DNA from: JAGVSR01 sp963778225
Lineage (GTDB): Bacteria > Pseudomonadota > Alphaproteobacteria > Rhizobiales > Hyphomicrobiaceae
Reading direction: 5' to 3'
NCBI GenBank assembly: GCA_963778225.1
Contig: CAVZTR010000013.1
Location: forward strand, 124,001 to 188,000
Length of the DNA: 64,000 bases
In this document: piece by piece, positions 25,672 through 35,548 of the stretch
Position numbering within the stretch: the stretch's first letter is position 1
Layout of the letters: every line of letters begins with the position of its first letter
Notes under the pieces: generated by a model
The model's input: only the letters and a program-made list of their open reading frames with translations
What the model was told of the DNA's origin: nothing
Database searches by the model: none
Position numbers and translations under genes: made by a program

Positions 25672-27354
25672 TCACATCGCGACGCGCAACCGCGAGATCT
25701 CTCGGGCTATGTTTTGGAATGTGTTGACGAGCGCGGCCTCGTCCGACGCGATGTAGGCGTGCCGCTCCGAGGTTGCACAGTCCTCCAGAAGCTGCAGACC
25801 GGTCGTTGAAATATCCGTACCAAACGCAACCGTGTAGACGGTGATGCCTTCTTCTTTTGCGTTCCCGCACACGGAGAGCGTCTTGGAGTTCAAGCCCGAA
25901 TTGAAGGCCGCTGAGGAATAGGTGCTTGAGAGCCGGTCCTGCGCGCCATAGCCGTAAGCGGCATAGACGGACGCGTTATGCGTTGGCCGTGTCGCGAACA
26001 TGTTGTCACCGTCCGTCATGACGATCATGATCTTTTTGTTGCTGCGATCGCTGTAGGGTCGACCCTCCATGAATGGTGCCGTCGGCGAAAGCACACGCCA
26101 CGCCCATGCAGCCCCCTCGGAAATGTTCGTGTTTCCGCTGGCGACGAGCTTGTCGATCTCTGCCAGGAGTTGGACGCGATCCGATGAGAGCGCCGTGACC
26201 GCCGGTGTTGTGCAGGACTGATTGGGCCCGGCCGCCGATCCCTCGAAGCTGGTGCTTACCGTGGCGTTCTTGTATTTGCAGGATCTGGTCTGCGCCTCCA
26301 CCACGCCGATCGGAGCGGGACCATACGTCCGGCATGTGCGCTCCCCGTTGCGCGTTCGCCAGGAAATGCAGACCTGCTCCGGCGTCGGGCAGTCTCCTGC
26401 GAAATCACTCAGATAGTTGTTGGAATAATCACTGGTTCCATAGCCGGCAGCCGTAGCGTTGCCGTCATCGGGTTCGTCCGGCGCGAACATCGGTGCGAAC
26501 ATCGTTTCGACGTCGTCTGCATCGGGGATCGCGTCGTTCGTGTCGTAGGGGGCAGGCCGTGCCTCGACACATCCGGCCCAGGATTGCTGCATCTCGGTCA
26601 GAACATCCAAGCGTGACTTGCCTGTGCTGTCGGCAAACAACGGGTGGGGCAGGGCTGCCTCAGACCCCTTGTAAAGCCAGCTTGCCGACTGATACCCCGC
26701 GCCGACCCGCACGCTTGCAGCAAAGGGCACGAGCCCAACCTTCACATCATCCGGGCCATCCGAACCGGAAAAAATAATTCCGATAGCATCCTTCGCAGCT
26801 TGCTTCAGGGCCTCGATTTTCGTTCCCGACATGGAGCCTGAGTTATCGAGCGCCATCGCAACCTCGACCCGGTCGCCTTTCACCACCGTCGATCGAACGC
26901 CGATATCGAGGTGCTCTTTCCGTAAATGGATCGGCAGAATGGCCTTCAGCAGCCGCGTCAGATATTTGTTGTCCGATGTCGCCTCGAGCGTACCGGCGTC
27001 TCCATCGAGCGTGACCTGGATATCGGCCTGAGAACCGTCGCCCATGTTCTCGCGGAAGAAGCGCTTTGCCGCCTCCGCCCCGTCAACATCTCCGCCTTGC
27101 AGCCCCAGATAATGCGAGCCCGCCAAGGCAGCAGCGTCGATCGCCGATTGCTGGCGCTGCTGTTCGCGGGTAGCACCCACATAGTCGATCGACAGGGCGA
27201 AGATGAAGAAAAGAGCCGAGAACATGATGCTGAAGATTACGGCGGTGACACCGCGCTCGTCGGCCGCCATGCGCTGCATGAGGCGACACAAGCTGGCGCC
27301 GCACGCCTGCGACAACCGGAAGGATAACGATTTGCATACAGCCGGTCCGCGCAT
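25672..27354 (-). CDS. tadG: TadG-like pilus protein with von Willebrand factor A domain
   Basis: 560 residues. A TadE/TadG-type N-terminus (ADERGVTAVIFSIMFSALFFIFALSIDYVGA, about 31-61) gives one membrane segment with a pseudopilin-like start. Then comes a VWA domain with an intact metal-ion adhesion site: D170-x-S172-x-S174 in ALDNSGSMSG, and IVMTDGDNMF further on. A Cys-rich, Asn/Ser-rich insertion of ~150 residues separates these halves. Members are minor pilins or adhesins of the Tad system. Ser/Thr-rich composition fits an exported surface protein. Confidence 0.9.
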   Translation of the reverse strand: MRGPAVCKSLSFRLSQACGASLCRLMQRMAADERGVTAVIFSIMFSALFFIFALSIDYVGATREQQRQQSAIDAAALAGSHYLGLQGGDVDGAEAAKRFFRENMGDGSQADIQVTLDGDAGTLEATSDNKYLTRLLKAILPIHLRKEHLDIGVRSTVVKGDRVEVAMALDNSGSMSGTKIEALKQAAKDAIGIIFSGSDGPDDVKVGLVPFAASVRVGAGYQSASWLYKGSEAALPHPLFADSTGKSRLDVLTEMQQSWAGCVEARPAPYDTNDAIPDADDVETMFAPMFAPDEPDDGNATAAGYGTSDYSNNYLSDFAGDCPTPEQVCISWRTRNGERTCRTYGPAPIGVVEAQTRSCKYKNATVSTSFEGSAAGPNQSCTTPAVTALSSDRVQLLAEIDKLVASGNTNISEGAAWAWRVLSPTAPFMEGRPYSDRSNKKIMIVMTDGDNMFATRPTHNASVYAAYGYGAQDRLSSTYSSAAFNSGLNSKTLSVCGNAKEEGITVYTVAFGTDISTTGLQLLEDCATSERHAYIASDEAALVNTFQNIAREISRLRVAM

Positions 27355-27542
27355 TGTCCGCAGGCTCCTTAACGAACAGTAATGCGAGGCTAGTCCTTTC
27401 GCACTTCAGGTTGGTAAATCCGAATGTTCGCATTTTACGCAGTTGCAAAATTCTCTCGGTTTCCCGGGACCGGAGGCGGTTGGGTTGCACCAGCCGCGCG
27501 TTTGGTGTCCAACGGGCGGCACCCGACGTCGAGCCCGCTCAA

Positions 27543-29130
27543 ATGCCAGAGAAGACTGTGACTGCCATTGCTGACCGATCGACCTTGTTCCAGGCCTTAC
27601 GCGCCGCCGCCCGGCTCCACGGGTCCGGCAAGGTCATCCTTGAAGACGCCGAACGCCAGACTCTGACCTACGGCCGCCTGATCCTCGCGAGCCTCGTACT
27701 CGGCCGCCGCCTCAAGCGCGAAACCGCACCAGGTGAGGCGACCGGGCTCCTGCTTCCAAACGTCAACGCGCTCGTCATCGCGCTGTTCGGTCTCAATGCC
27801 TTCGGCCGCACGGCGAGCCTCCTCAACTTCACCGCAGGCGCACGCAACATCCAATCAGCCGTAAAAATCGGTCCGCTGCCCGTCGTGGTCACCTCTCGCC
27901 GCTTCATCGAAACCGCCAAGCTCGATGATCTCGTCGACGCCATCAAAGAAACCGAATGGTCTCCTGGCCGCCGCGTGCGCGTGCTCTACCTGGAAGACGT
28001 GCGCAAGGAGATCGGCTTCCTCGAGAAAGCGATTGGCTTCGCATCCTCGCTTGCGCCGTCACTGGCAACGGCCGGCACTCGCTCCGCACCAGACGATACC
28101 GCCGTCATCCTCTTCACCTCCGGCACGGAAGGCTTACCCAAGGGCGTCGCGCTGACGAACGCGAATCTCGTCGCCAATGCCCGCCAGATCTTCACGCATG
28201 CCGCAGGCTTTCTCTCGGCGCACGACACTGCCATGAACCCACTGCCGATGTTTCATTCGTTCGGGTTGACGGCTGGCACGCTGATGCCCCTGCTCAGCGG
28301 CATGAAGTCGGTCCTTTATCCCAGTCCGCTGCACTACAAGCAGATCCCAAAGCTGATCAAGGAAACGAAGGCGACGCTGCTCTTCTCTACCGACACCTTC
28401 CTGCAGGGCTATGCCCGCGCCGCTGACGAGGGCGACACCGACAGCTTGCGCTATGTCGTAGCCGGCGCGGAACGTGTGAAGGAGGCAACACGCGAGATGT
28501 GGAGCCGCGGCGGGACAGAAATCCTCGAAGGCTACGGCGCCACCGAATGCTCGCCCGTGATTTCCTGTAATCTGCCCGATCAGAAGCAGCACGGCAGCGT
28601 CGGCCGCCTGCTTCCTGGCATTGAGACGCGCCTCGCTGCCGGTTGAAGGCATTGCAGAAGGCGGCCGCCTTCAGGTCCGCGGTCCCAATGTCATGGCCGG
28701 ATACATCCTCGCCGATGCACCCGGCGTCAAAGTACCGCCGCCCGGCGGCTGGCACGATACCGGCGACATCGTCACGATCGACGACGGCTACATCCACATT
28801 CGCGGCCGGGCCAAGCGCTTCGCCAAGATCGGCGGCGAAATGGTCTCCCTCGCCGCCATCGAGGCGCTGGCCTCGGGCCTTTGGCCCGACAACACCCACG
28901 TCTGCGTGTCGCTCCCCGACCCGCGCCGCGGGGAGAGCCTCGTTCTGGTCACCGACAAGCCCGACGCCGACAAAGGCGTGCTCGCTGATTACGCCCGCAC
29001 GCAAGGCGTCACGGAACTCTGGGTGCCCAAGGCCCTGCTCGTGACACAGCAGATCCCCACACTGGGGTCCGGCAAGGTTGACTACGCCGCCACCCTCGAA
29101 ATGGCCCGCGAAGCCCGCCCGCTTTTATAG
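27543..29130 (+). pseudogene. AMP-binding acyl-CoA/acyl-ACP synthetase (Aas C-terminal type), frameshifted
   Basis: From ATG 27543 the frame carries the adenylate-forming motif FTSGTEGLPKGVALTN (A3), MNPLPMFHSFGLTAG, and EGYGATECSPVISCNLP (A5), then stops at TGA 28644-28646. The +1 frame carries on at once with VEGIAEGGRLQVRGPNVMAGY, GWHDTGDI (A7), IRGRAKRFAKIGGEMVSL (A8) and a normal C-terminus at 29130. The junction is at about 28633-28643. One base removed would give ~528 residues. This type activates fatty acids, as in the synthetase half of Aas. It is followed 29 bp later by a transporter gene, recalling the aas-lplT pair, although the transporter family differs. Confidence 0.87.
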
Positions 29131-29159
29131 GCGACCGCAGCGCAAGAACCCGGAACATC

Positions 29160-30665
29160 ATGACCGACACCAGCCTGCCTCAACCCATCGGCGCCCGCGT
29201 GCTCGACCTTCTGACACGCGCCGTTCTCGCTCCCATCCGCGCATTCCGCCTGCCGTACCTTCCTTTGCTGATGGTCTACTTCGCCTACGGCGCACTGGGC
29301 ATCATCGCGGTGGCCGATAGCTTCTGGGTCAAGAAGGAGCTCACGCTTTCGCCGGCGGCCCTTGCGCACTTGGGCGTCTGGCTGACGCTCCCCTGGGCAG
29401 TGAAAATGGTCTTCGGCGAATTGGTCGATACCGTGCCGCTTCTAGGGTCCCGCCGCCGCGGCTACGTCTTCCTTGGGGCATCGCTCATCGCCGCCGGTCT
29501 GATCCTGCTTGCCGGCGCCGCCGGAAAATGGATCACCTTCGCGCCGCCCGAGCAGCTCTACATTATCGCGCAGATCGTCACCGTCATCGGCGTCGTGCTG
29601 CAGGATGTCGTCGCCGATGCCATGAGTACCGAAGTCGTCCCGCGTGTGTCTCCCGATGGAACGCCGCGACCACAGTCTGAAATCGACCACGATCTCGGCA
29701 TGGTCCAGATCCTCGGCCGCCTGGCGCTTTCTTTCGGCGCACTGTCCGTGGCGGGTCTCGCCGGTTATCTCGCCAACACGTTGCCGTATGAAACCGTCTT
29801 CTTGATCGGTCTCGCCATCCCCGCGATCTCCGCCAGCGGCGCGCTTTTCGTCCGCCTTGAAAGCAGCGAAAGCCGCCCCACGGATTGGCGCATCCTCGGC
29901 GGCGGCCTTGCCTTCGGGGCGCTGATCGTCGTCATTGGTTACAATGAGATTCCCTACGCACAGGAACTCACCTTCCTCATCTCGCTCGCTGTCATCGTCA
30001 CCATGCTGAACCGCGTCACGAGCGACATCGACCCCAACACGCGCCTCAAGATCTTCTACGCGGCGTTGATCATCTTTTTCTTCCGTGCCACGCCGGGCGT
30101 CGGCGAAGGCTACCGCTGGTTCACGATCGACGTCCTGGGTTTTGACGAAGCCTTCTACGGCATCCTTGGCCAGATCGGTGCGGCCATCGCTCTCATCGCC
30201 GCGTGGCTGCTGTCCGATGCCATCACCCGCGTGCCCGTTGCCCGCGTTCTGCTCTGGCTCACGGTGTTGGGTGGCATTCTCTCGATCCCGAACCTTCTCC
30301 TCGTTTATCGCGCCGATCTTTGGACGGAAGCGACCTTCGGTTTCGGCGCCCGCACCATTGCGATCATCGACGCGGCGGCGGCCTCGCCTCTGGCTCAGCT
30401 CAGCATGGTGCCGCTCCTCACCTTGATTGCGATCTACGCCCCGCCGGCCAAACGGGCGGTCTGGTTCGCCCTGATGGCCTCGTTCCTGAACCTCGCCCTT
30501 ATCGCCGGGCAGCTCGCCACCAAGTACCTGAATTCTATCTTCGTCGTGGAACGGGGCAATTACGCCGATTTACCGCCTCTCGTGGTCACGGCCGTCATTC
30601 TTGGGGTGGTTATCCCGCTTGCAGCCATTCTTGCCTTTGGGGGGCGTCTCAAGCGTCAGGGGTGA
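29160..30665 (+). CDS. MFS transporter of the BT1 (folate-biopterin transporter) type
   Basis: 501 residues with about 12 hydrophobic segments. The family signature LPWAVKMVFGELVDTVPLLGSRRRGY at about 78-103 is the one shared by BT1 folate/biopterin transporters; a second typical motif is QDVVADAMSTEVVPR near 145-160. Substrate in bacteria is mostly unknown. It starts 29 bp after the acyl-CoA synthetase frame ends and is probably cotranscribed with it. Confidence 0.88.
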   Translation: MTDTSLPQPIGARVLDLLTRAVLAPIRAFRLPYLPLLMVYFAYGALGIIAVADSFWVKKELTLSPAALAHLGVWLTLPWAVKMVFGELVDTVPLLGSRRRGYVFLGASLIAAGLILLAGAAGKWITFAPPEQLYIIAQIVTVIGVVLQDVVADAMSTEVVPRVSPDGTPRPQSEIDHDLGMVQILGRLALSFGALSVAGLAGYLANTLPYETVFLIGLAIPAISASGALFVRLESSESRPTDWRILGGGLAFGALIVVIGYNEIPYAQELTFLISLAVIVTMLNRVTSDIDPNTRLKIFYAALIIFFFRATPGVGEGYRWFTIDVLGFDEAFYGILGQIGAAIALIAAWLLSDAITRVPVARVLLWLTVLGGILSIPNLLLVYRADLWTEATFGFGARTIAIIDAAAASPLAQLSMVPLLTLIAIYAPPAKRAVWFALMASFLNLALIAGQLATKYLNSIFVVERGNYADLPPLVVTAVILGVVIPLAAILAFGGRLKRQG

Positions 30666-30953
30666 CAGTGACCCGCCAAGGGCAAACGTGGCCCCAACAC
30701 CACGCTCCTCCGTCAGAAACCGTTATGCCCATGGCCGACTCTTGACCCCCGCGGCCCAGTCTTCCATTGAATTGTTCAGGGGCTTCCGGACCCATGCGAC
30801 GGGCCTTGACGGGACAAGGCTCGCCGCAGCGGATCGGATCGAAAAAACAGCAAGAACCGACACCAAGATCATTTCAACCGGCAACAATACGCGGCATCGT
30901 GCGTTCATCCGCATGCGCCGATGCTTTGTTTGGCGCTAGGGGAATCGCATAGA

Positions 30954-31148
30954 ATGACGGGTCAGTTTCAAAGCGCGGGCGGCGACACGCTTACCAAAGC
31001 TCCGCGCTTGCTCGACGCCCGCTGGGCGCTGCGCCGCGCTCTGCTGGGGCTCTTGATTCTGACCGTCGGCATTGGCGCGATGGCTTGGCTGACGCATGCC
31101 TCCATCGACCCGACCCTCGAAGCCGTTGCCGCTCAATCGGCGCCCTGA
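30954..31148 (+). CDS. Small single-pass membrane protein
   Basis: 64 residues from ATG 30954, with AGGGGAA 8 bases upstream. A basic N-terminal half (ARWALRRALLG) leads into one hydrophobic helix (LLILTVGIGAMAWLTHA, about 35-52). I do not recognise a family. A 288-bp stretch without a gene precedes it, and another small membrane protein gene follows. Confidence 0.55.
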   Translation: MTGQFQSAGGDTLTKAPRLLDARWALRRALLGLLILTVGIGAMAWLTHASIDPTLEAVAAQSAP

Positions 31149-31272
31149 CAGCTTCATCGGTGGTCCGTCAGCCGCCGGTTCGGCTGAAAAGTCCTTTTCT
31201 TTGCAAGGCATCGCACGTCGCGGTACGGTAACGCCGATACCGCCGCAAGACGGCCCTCCAGACGAGGTCAGT

Positions 31273-31554
31273 ATGCCAACCCCTGAATTTCTTCAGTTGC
31301 TCGTTGTGGCATTGGTGGCAGGCTACATCGGCTATCTGCTCGGTCGCGCGAGTGCGAAACCCTCGGTCGAGCCCCAACGGGTTCCCTCCCCCTTGCCGGC
31401 ACCAGCAGATGAACCGGCCGCCGCTCCGCGCCGCTCAGCGGCACCGCCGCCAGCAGGTGCCGGCGGAACCCAAGCAGCCCCCGAGCGCACGCCGCCGCGG
31501 CGATCGTCTGCCCCGCCCCCGGCTGCGGCCGGCCTCATGAAACGTGACGAGTGA
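31273..31554 (+). CDS. Small membrane-anchored Pro/Ala-rich protein
   Basis: 93 residues from ATG 31273, with GAGG 6 bases upstream; upstream in-frame starts read into non-coding-like sequence. An N-terminal membrane helix (LQLLVVALVAGYIGYLLGRA, about 7-26) with a glycine zipper is followed by a Pro/Ala/Arg-rich, probably disordered tail ending MKRDE. I do not recognise a family. It may be coexpressed with the 64-aa membrane protein 125 bp upstream. Confidence 0.55.
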   Translation: MPTPEFLQLLVVALVAGYIGYLLGRASAKPSVEPQRVPSPLPAPADEPAAAPRRSAAPPPAGAGGTQAAPERTPPRRSSAPPPAAAGLMKRDE

Positions 31555-31762
31555 TCATCGTCCAGCACCCGGACGATCCCCGCGTGGCATCTACGACTTA
31601 ATCGGCGGCTTGAACGCGGCCCCGCCTCACGTATCATCGTTCGGCCTCAAGGATCGCTCAAGCTGGGGAGGCTTGAGAAGTCCAGCACGCAATCCGCGTG
31701 CACGATCACGACCTCGACCGGCATCCCGCCGGACGGGCGCAGGCGCGGCTGAAGGACGGGTG

Positions 31763-32509
31763 ATGAGCGAGCAGCGAAAGCATTTCCCCGAGTTCTACGT
31801 CACAGCTGCGCAACCGTGCCCCTATCTTCAAGGCCGGCTCGAACGCAAGCTGTTCACCCATCTCACCGCCGACAAGCAGCCGGCTCTCGTCGATAATCTT
31901 CTGCGCGGCGGCTTCCGTCGCAGCCAGAACATCGCCTACATGCCGTACTGCGAAGGCTGCCACGCGTGCGTTTCGGTCCGCGTTGTCGTCGATGAATTCC
32001 GCCCGTCCGGCTCCATGCGCCGTGTCGCCGGCGACAACATCGATCTCGTCGCGCACCGCGTGCCCGCGCAGCCGACCTCCGAACAGTTCAGCCTCTTTCG
32101 CCGCTACATCGACGCACGCCACGCCGACGGTGGCATGGCCGACATGAGCGCGCTCGATTACGCGCTGATGGTCGAAGAAAGCGTCATCGAAACCTCGATC
32201 ACCGAATACCGCCTGAAGCCGGCCGAAAACGCGCTGACCAGCAACCCACACCGCTGGCCGCTCGCAGCTTCTGCGCTGTGCGACCGCCTCTCCGACGGCA
32301 TCTCGATGGTCTATTCCTTCTACGAGCCGACCGAAAGCCGCCGCGGGCTTGGCACGTACATGATCCTCGAGACGATCGAATATGCTCGCAGTCTCGGCCT
32401 GCCCTATGTCTATCTCGGCTACTGGATCGAAGGCTCGCGCAAGATGAATTACAAAACGCGCTTCCTGCCCCAGGAACGCCTCGGCCCCAACGGTTGGGAA
32501 CGCGTGTAG
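31763..32509 (+). CDS. bpt: Aspartate/glutamate leucyl(arginyl)-tRNA--protein transferase (Bpt/ATE)
   Basis: 248 residues from ATG 31763. It transfers an amino acid from tRNA to proteins with N-terminal Asp or Glu, marking them for ClpS-ClpAP degradation (N-end rule). Visible family features: FPEFYVTAAQPCPYLQGRLERKLF at the start, the Cys-rich YMPYCEGCHACVSVRVVVDEFRPS near 58-80, SMVYSFYEP near 190, and GLPYVYLGYWIEGSRKMNYK near 213. Both motifs match the bacterial family. It stands alone. Confidence 0.93.
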   Translation: MSEQRKHFPEFYVTAAQPCPYLQGRLERKLFTHLTADKQPALVDNLLRGGFRRSQNIAYMPYCEGCHACVSVRVVVDEFRPSGSMRRVAGDNIDLVAHRVPAQPTSEQFSLFRRYIDARHADGGMADMSALDYALMVEESVIETSITEYRLKPAENALTSNPHRWPLAASALCDRLSDGISMVYSFYEPTESRRGLGTYMILETIEYARSLGLPYVYLGYWIEGSRKMNYKTRFLPQERLGPNGWERV

Positions 32510-32515
32510 GAGCGC

Positions 32516-33046
32516 TTACTGCCCCAGCGCGGCGTCGATCTTGCGGAACATGTAGGCCCACTTGGCATTCTGCGTATCGACGAGCTGTGTCATGTGCCCG
32601 CGCAGCACCTGATAAAGTCCGCAGTCGGGCGTTGCCGACGCCGTGCCCTCATCGCCCATTGACGCAATTTTATTGAGAAGCTCGCTCGTCGTGCGATCGT
32701 ACGCGTCGATCTCGTCATCCTTCACGTACGGCACGGCCTCTTTGAGGAACTGGTCTTCCGACCACGCTTTCTTCGTCCTGAGCGCCCGCAGCTTTTCCTG
32801 AAAGCGCGGTCTGTTCTGAATATTGAGATCGCGCAAGGCCGCTGCTGATTGATCGACCACGGTTTCGAAATCAGTTTTGGTGCATGCGGCAGGGGCCGCG
32901 TCGGCAGCGGGCTGCGGATCTCCGGTCGCTGGCAGGGTCGCATCCTGCGCTTGCGCCATCGTCGAAATAGCCATTAGCCCGGCGAGCGCGGCAAACGCGA
33001 CCCCACCTCCACCAATGCTGCTCCGGCGACCTGACCAAACACCCAT
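32516..33046 (-). CDS. Small secreted hypothetical protein
   Basis: 176 residues from the ATG at 33046, chosen because it yields a clean signal peptide (basic WSGRRSS, hydrophobic core, cleavage after AQA near residue 32); longer in-frame starts at 33115 and 33229 would bury it. The mature part is helical with two Cys (CTKTDFETVV and TPDCGLYQVL), probably a disulfide. It is 106 bp downstream of parC on the same strand and converges with bpt (6 bp between stops). Family not recognised. Confidence 0.7.
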   Translation of the reverse strand: MGVWSGRRSSIGGGGVAFAALAGLMAISTMAQAQDATLPATGDPQPAADAAPAACTKTDFETVVDQSAAALRDLNIQNRPRFQEKLRALRTKKAWSEDQFLKEAVPYVKDDEIDAYDRTTSELLNKIASMGDEGTASATPDCGLYQVLRGHMTQLVDTQNAKWAYMFRKIDAALGQ

Positions 33047-33152
33047 AGCCGTTTCGTAGCGAGCCCCCGCGAGGCTGACAAGGCCGCTGTCCGAAAACTC
33101 GACCGCAACTCCCATCCTTCTTCCGCAGGCAAACACCCGCGGATACACGCCA

Positions 33153-35405
33153 CTAGAAGGCCGGACCGAACTTGTTCGAGCGCGGGAACCCCTTCGGCGC
33201 CACGTGCCCAGCCTGCGCCCGCTCGCCAACCCACTCTTTCAGCTCGCTCCACGGCAGCGTAAATGTGCGACCGGCGCTATCGAGCCACGTCAGGCCTTCC
33301 TTCTTGTTGAACACGCGAATGTCCGACAACCCGCCATCCTTGAAGCGCTGCAGGATCGTGCCCTTGCCGCGCGTCATCTCATTGACGTCCTCGAGCTTGA
33401 ACACGAGCAGCTTCCGGTTCTCACCGATGGTTGCGACCATGTCTCCGTCGGCGGGAACCACAACGACCGCCTCTTCGTCGTCGGCGACGTTGAGGATCTG
33501 TTTGCCCTTGCGCGTCGAAGCAACGACCTCCTCTTCCGCCACAAGGAACCCATAGCCGCCGCTCGATGCCACCATCAGCTTGCGCGTTGCATCGTGCACG
33601 AACATCTCCACGAAGTCGTGGTTTTCCTCCAGATCGACCATGAGCCGCACCGGCTCGCCATGACCGCGCCCACCCGGCAGCTGGCCGGCATCGAGGGTGA
33701 AGAACCGGCCGTTGGTGGCAAACAGAATGAGCTTGTCGGTCGTCATCGCCTTGACGGCCTGCTTCAGCTCGTCGCCCTGCTTGAAGTCGAGCTTCGACAG
33801 ATCGTCGAGGTGCCCCTTCATGGCTCGGATCCAACCCTTCTCGGACAGGATCACCGTAACCGGCTCCTTTTCCGCCAGGGCCTCTTCAAGATCGACCGCG
33901 ATCTCCGGCGCGTCCTCGAACGAAGAGCGGCGGCGGCCGAGCTCGGTCTTCTTCGAATACCGCTCGCGCGTGGACTTCACCTCTTCCGAGATCCGTTCCC
34001 ACTGCAAATCGTCCGATTTCAAAAGCTGCTGCAGCTGCCGCTTTTCCTTCGACAGCTTGTCGTGCTCTGCCTTGATCTCGACTTCTTCAAGCTTCGACAG
34101 GCTCTTCAAGCGCAGGTTCAGGATCGCTTCGGCCTGCACATCCGTCAGCTTGAATTTGGCAATCAGCCTCTGCTTCGGCTCATCCTCGAAACGAACGATG
34201 CGGATCACCTCATCGATGTTGAGGTAGGCGATCAGATAGCCGTCGAGCACTTCCAGCCGGTGCTCGATCTTCTTCAGCCGATACTCGGAGCGCCGAACGA
34301 GAACCTCGATCCGATGCTCCAGCCACTGCTTCAAAACATCCTTGAGCCCGAGCACGTTCGGGATCTGCCCGGCCGACAGAACATTCATGTTGAGACCGAA
34401 CCGGATCTCCAACTCCGTCGCCCGGAACATGCTCTCCATGAGCAGCATGGGATCGATCGTGCGCGCCTTCGGCTCCAGCACGAGGCGAACTTCTTCCGCG
34501 CTCTCGTCCCGGACGTCGCCGAGCAGAGGCAGCTTCTTCTCGATCATCAGGTCGGCGATCTTCTCGACGAGTTTCGCCTTCTGCACCTGATACGGAATTT
34601 CGGTGATGACGATCTGATACCCGCCGCGTCCGGTCTCTTCCTTCTCCCACTTCGCCCGAACACGAAACCCGCCGCGTCCCGTTCGATAGGCCTCGAGAAT
34701 TTCGCTGCGCGGCTCCACGATCACGCCGCCCGTCGGGAAATCCGGCCCCGGCACGAACTCCACGAGCTTCTCGATTGTCGCATTCGGATGCTTGATGAGA
34801 TGCAGCAGCGCCGCGCACAGTTCGTCGACGTTGTGCGGCGGAATGTTCGTTGCCATGCCGACCGCGATGCCGGCCGACCCATTCGCAAGCAAATTCGGGA
34901 ATGCGGCCGGAAGCACCGACGGCTCCTGCTCGCGTCCGTCGTAGTTGGCGCGGAACTCGACCGTATCCTCGTCGATCCCATCGAGTAGGTCGGCAGCGAC
35001 CGGCGTCAGACGCGCTTCCGTGTAGCGGTCGGCTGCCGGATTATCGCCGTCGATGTTACCGAAGTTGCCCTGCCCGTCGACCAGCGGATAACGCACCGCG
35101 AAATCCTGGGCGAGGCGCGCCAGCGCATCGTAGATCGCCTGGTTGCCGTGCGGATGGTAGTTACCCATCGTCTCGCCGACGATCTTCGCGCACTTGCGAT
35201 AGCCGCCCTCGGGATCGAGGCCCAACTGCCGCATGGCATACAGAATGCGCCGGTGGACCGGCTTCAACCCGTCGCGCACGTCGGGCAGAGCCCGGTGCAT
35301 GATGGTGGAGAGCGCATAGGCGAGATAGCGTTCCTCGAGCGCGTCCTTGAGGTTGACGGGCTCGATGGGTCCCTCGCCGGTGGGCGGAATCGATTGCTTG
35401 GTCAT
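33153..35405 (-). CDS. parC: DNA topoisomerase IV subunit A (ParC)
   Basis: 750 residues, normal ParC length. It cuts and rejoins DNA to separate daughter chromosomes, with ParE. The winged-helix active site RYTEARLT gives catalytic Tyr at about 128; LPDVRDGLKPVHRRILYAM near 40-58 and PLVDGQGNFGNIDGDNPAA precede it. The C-terminal pinwheel is short, as in ParC rather than GyrA. The quinolone-determining stretch reads HGNQAIYDA (86-94): Asn and Gln at positions where E. coli ParC has Asp79 and Ser80. No parE gene is in the window. Confidence 0.95.
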   Translation of the reverse strand: MTKQSIPPTGEGPIEPVNLKDALEERYLAYALSTIMHRALPDVRDGLKPVHRRILYAMRQLGLDPEGGYRKCAKIVGETMGNYHPHGNQAIYDALARLAQDFAVRYPLVDGQGNFGNIDGDNPAADRYTEARLTPVAADLLDGIDEDTVEFRANYDGREQEPSVLPAAFPNLLANGSAGIAVGMATNIPPHNVDELCAALLHLIKHPNATIEKLVEFVPGPDFPTGGVIVEPRSEILEAYRTGRGGFRVRAKWEKEETGRGGYQIVITEIPYQVQKAKLVEKIADLMIEKKLPLLGDVRDESAEEVRLVLEPKARTIDPMLLMESMFRATELEIRFGLNMNVLSAGQIPNVLGLKDVLKQWLEHRIEVLVRRSEYRLKKIEHRLEVLDGYLIAYLNIDEVIRIVRFEDEPKQRLIAKFKLTDVQAEAILNLRLKSLSKLEEVEIKAEHDKLSKEKRQLQQLLKSDDLQWERISEEVKSTRERYSKKTELGRRRSSFEDAPEIAVDLEEALAEKEPVTVILSEKGWIRAMKGHLDDLSKLDFKQGDELKQAVKAMTTDKLILFATNGRFFTLDAGQLPGGRGHGEPVRLMVDLEENHDFVEMFVHDATRKLMVASSGGYGFLVAEEEVVASTRKGKQILNVADDEEAVVVVPADGDMVATIGENRKLLVFKLEDVNEMTRGKGTILQRFKDGGLSDIRVFNKKEGLTWLDSAGRTFTLPWSELKEWVGERAQAGHVAPKGFPRSNKFGPAF

Positions 35406-35548
35406 GGCCCGTGGTTACTGGACTGAGGTCCGCCCCTCAAGTGCCGGGCCGCCACATCCCCCGGGCGTTGGCCTCTCCACAGCCGATTTTTGCCAAGTTG
35501 TTCGGGTTTCTGTAGCGTCGCGCCACAACCTCCGAGAGTTCACCCCAG

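Noticed and set aside
33204..34988. 594-codon open frame antisense to parC
   Set aside because: The minus strand encodes an intact topoisomerase; the plus frame is Arg/Leu/His-rich with no recognisable motif.
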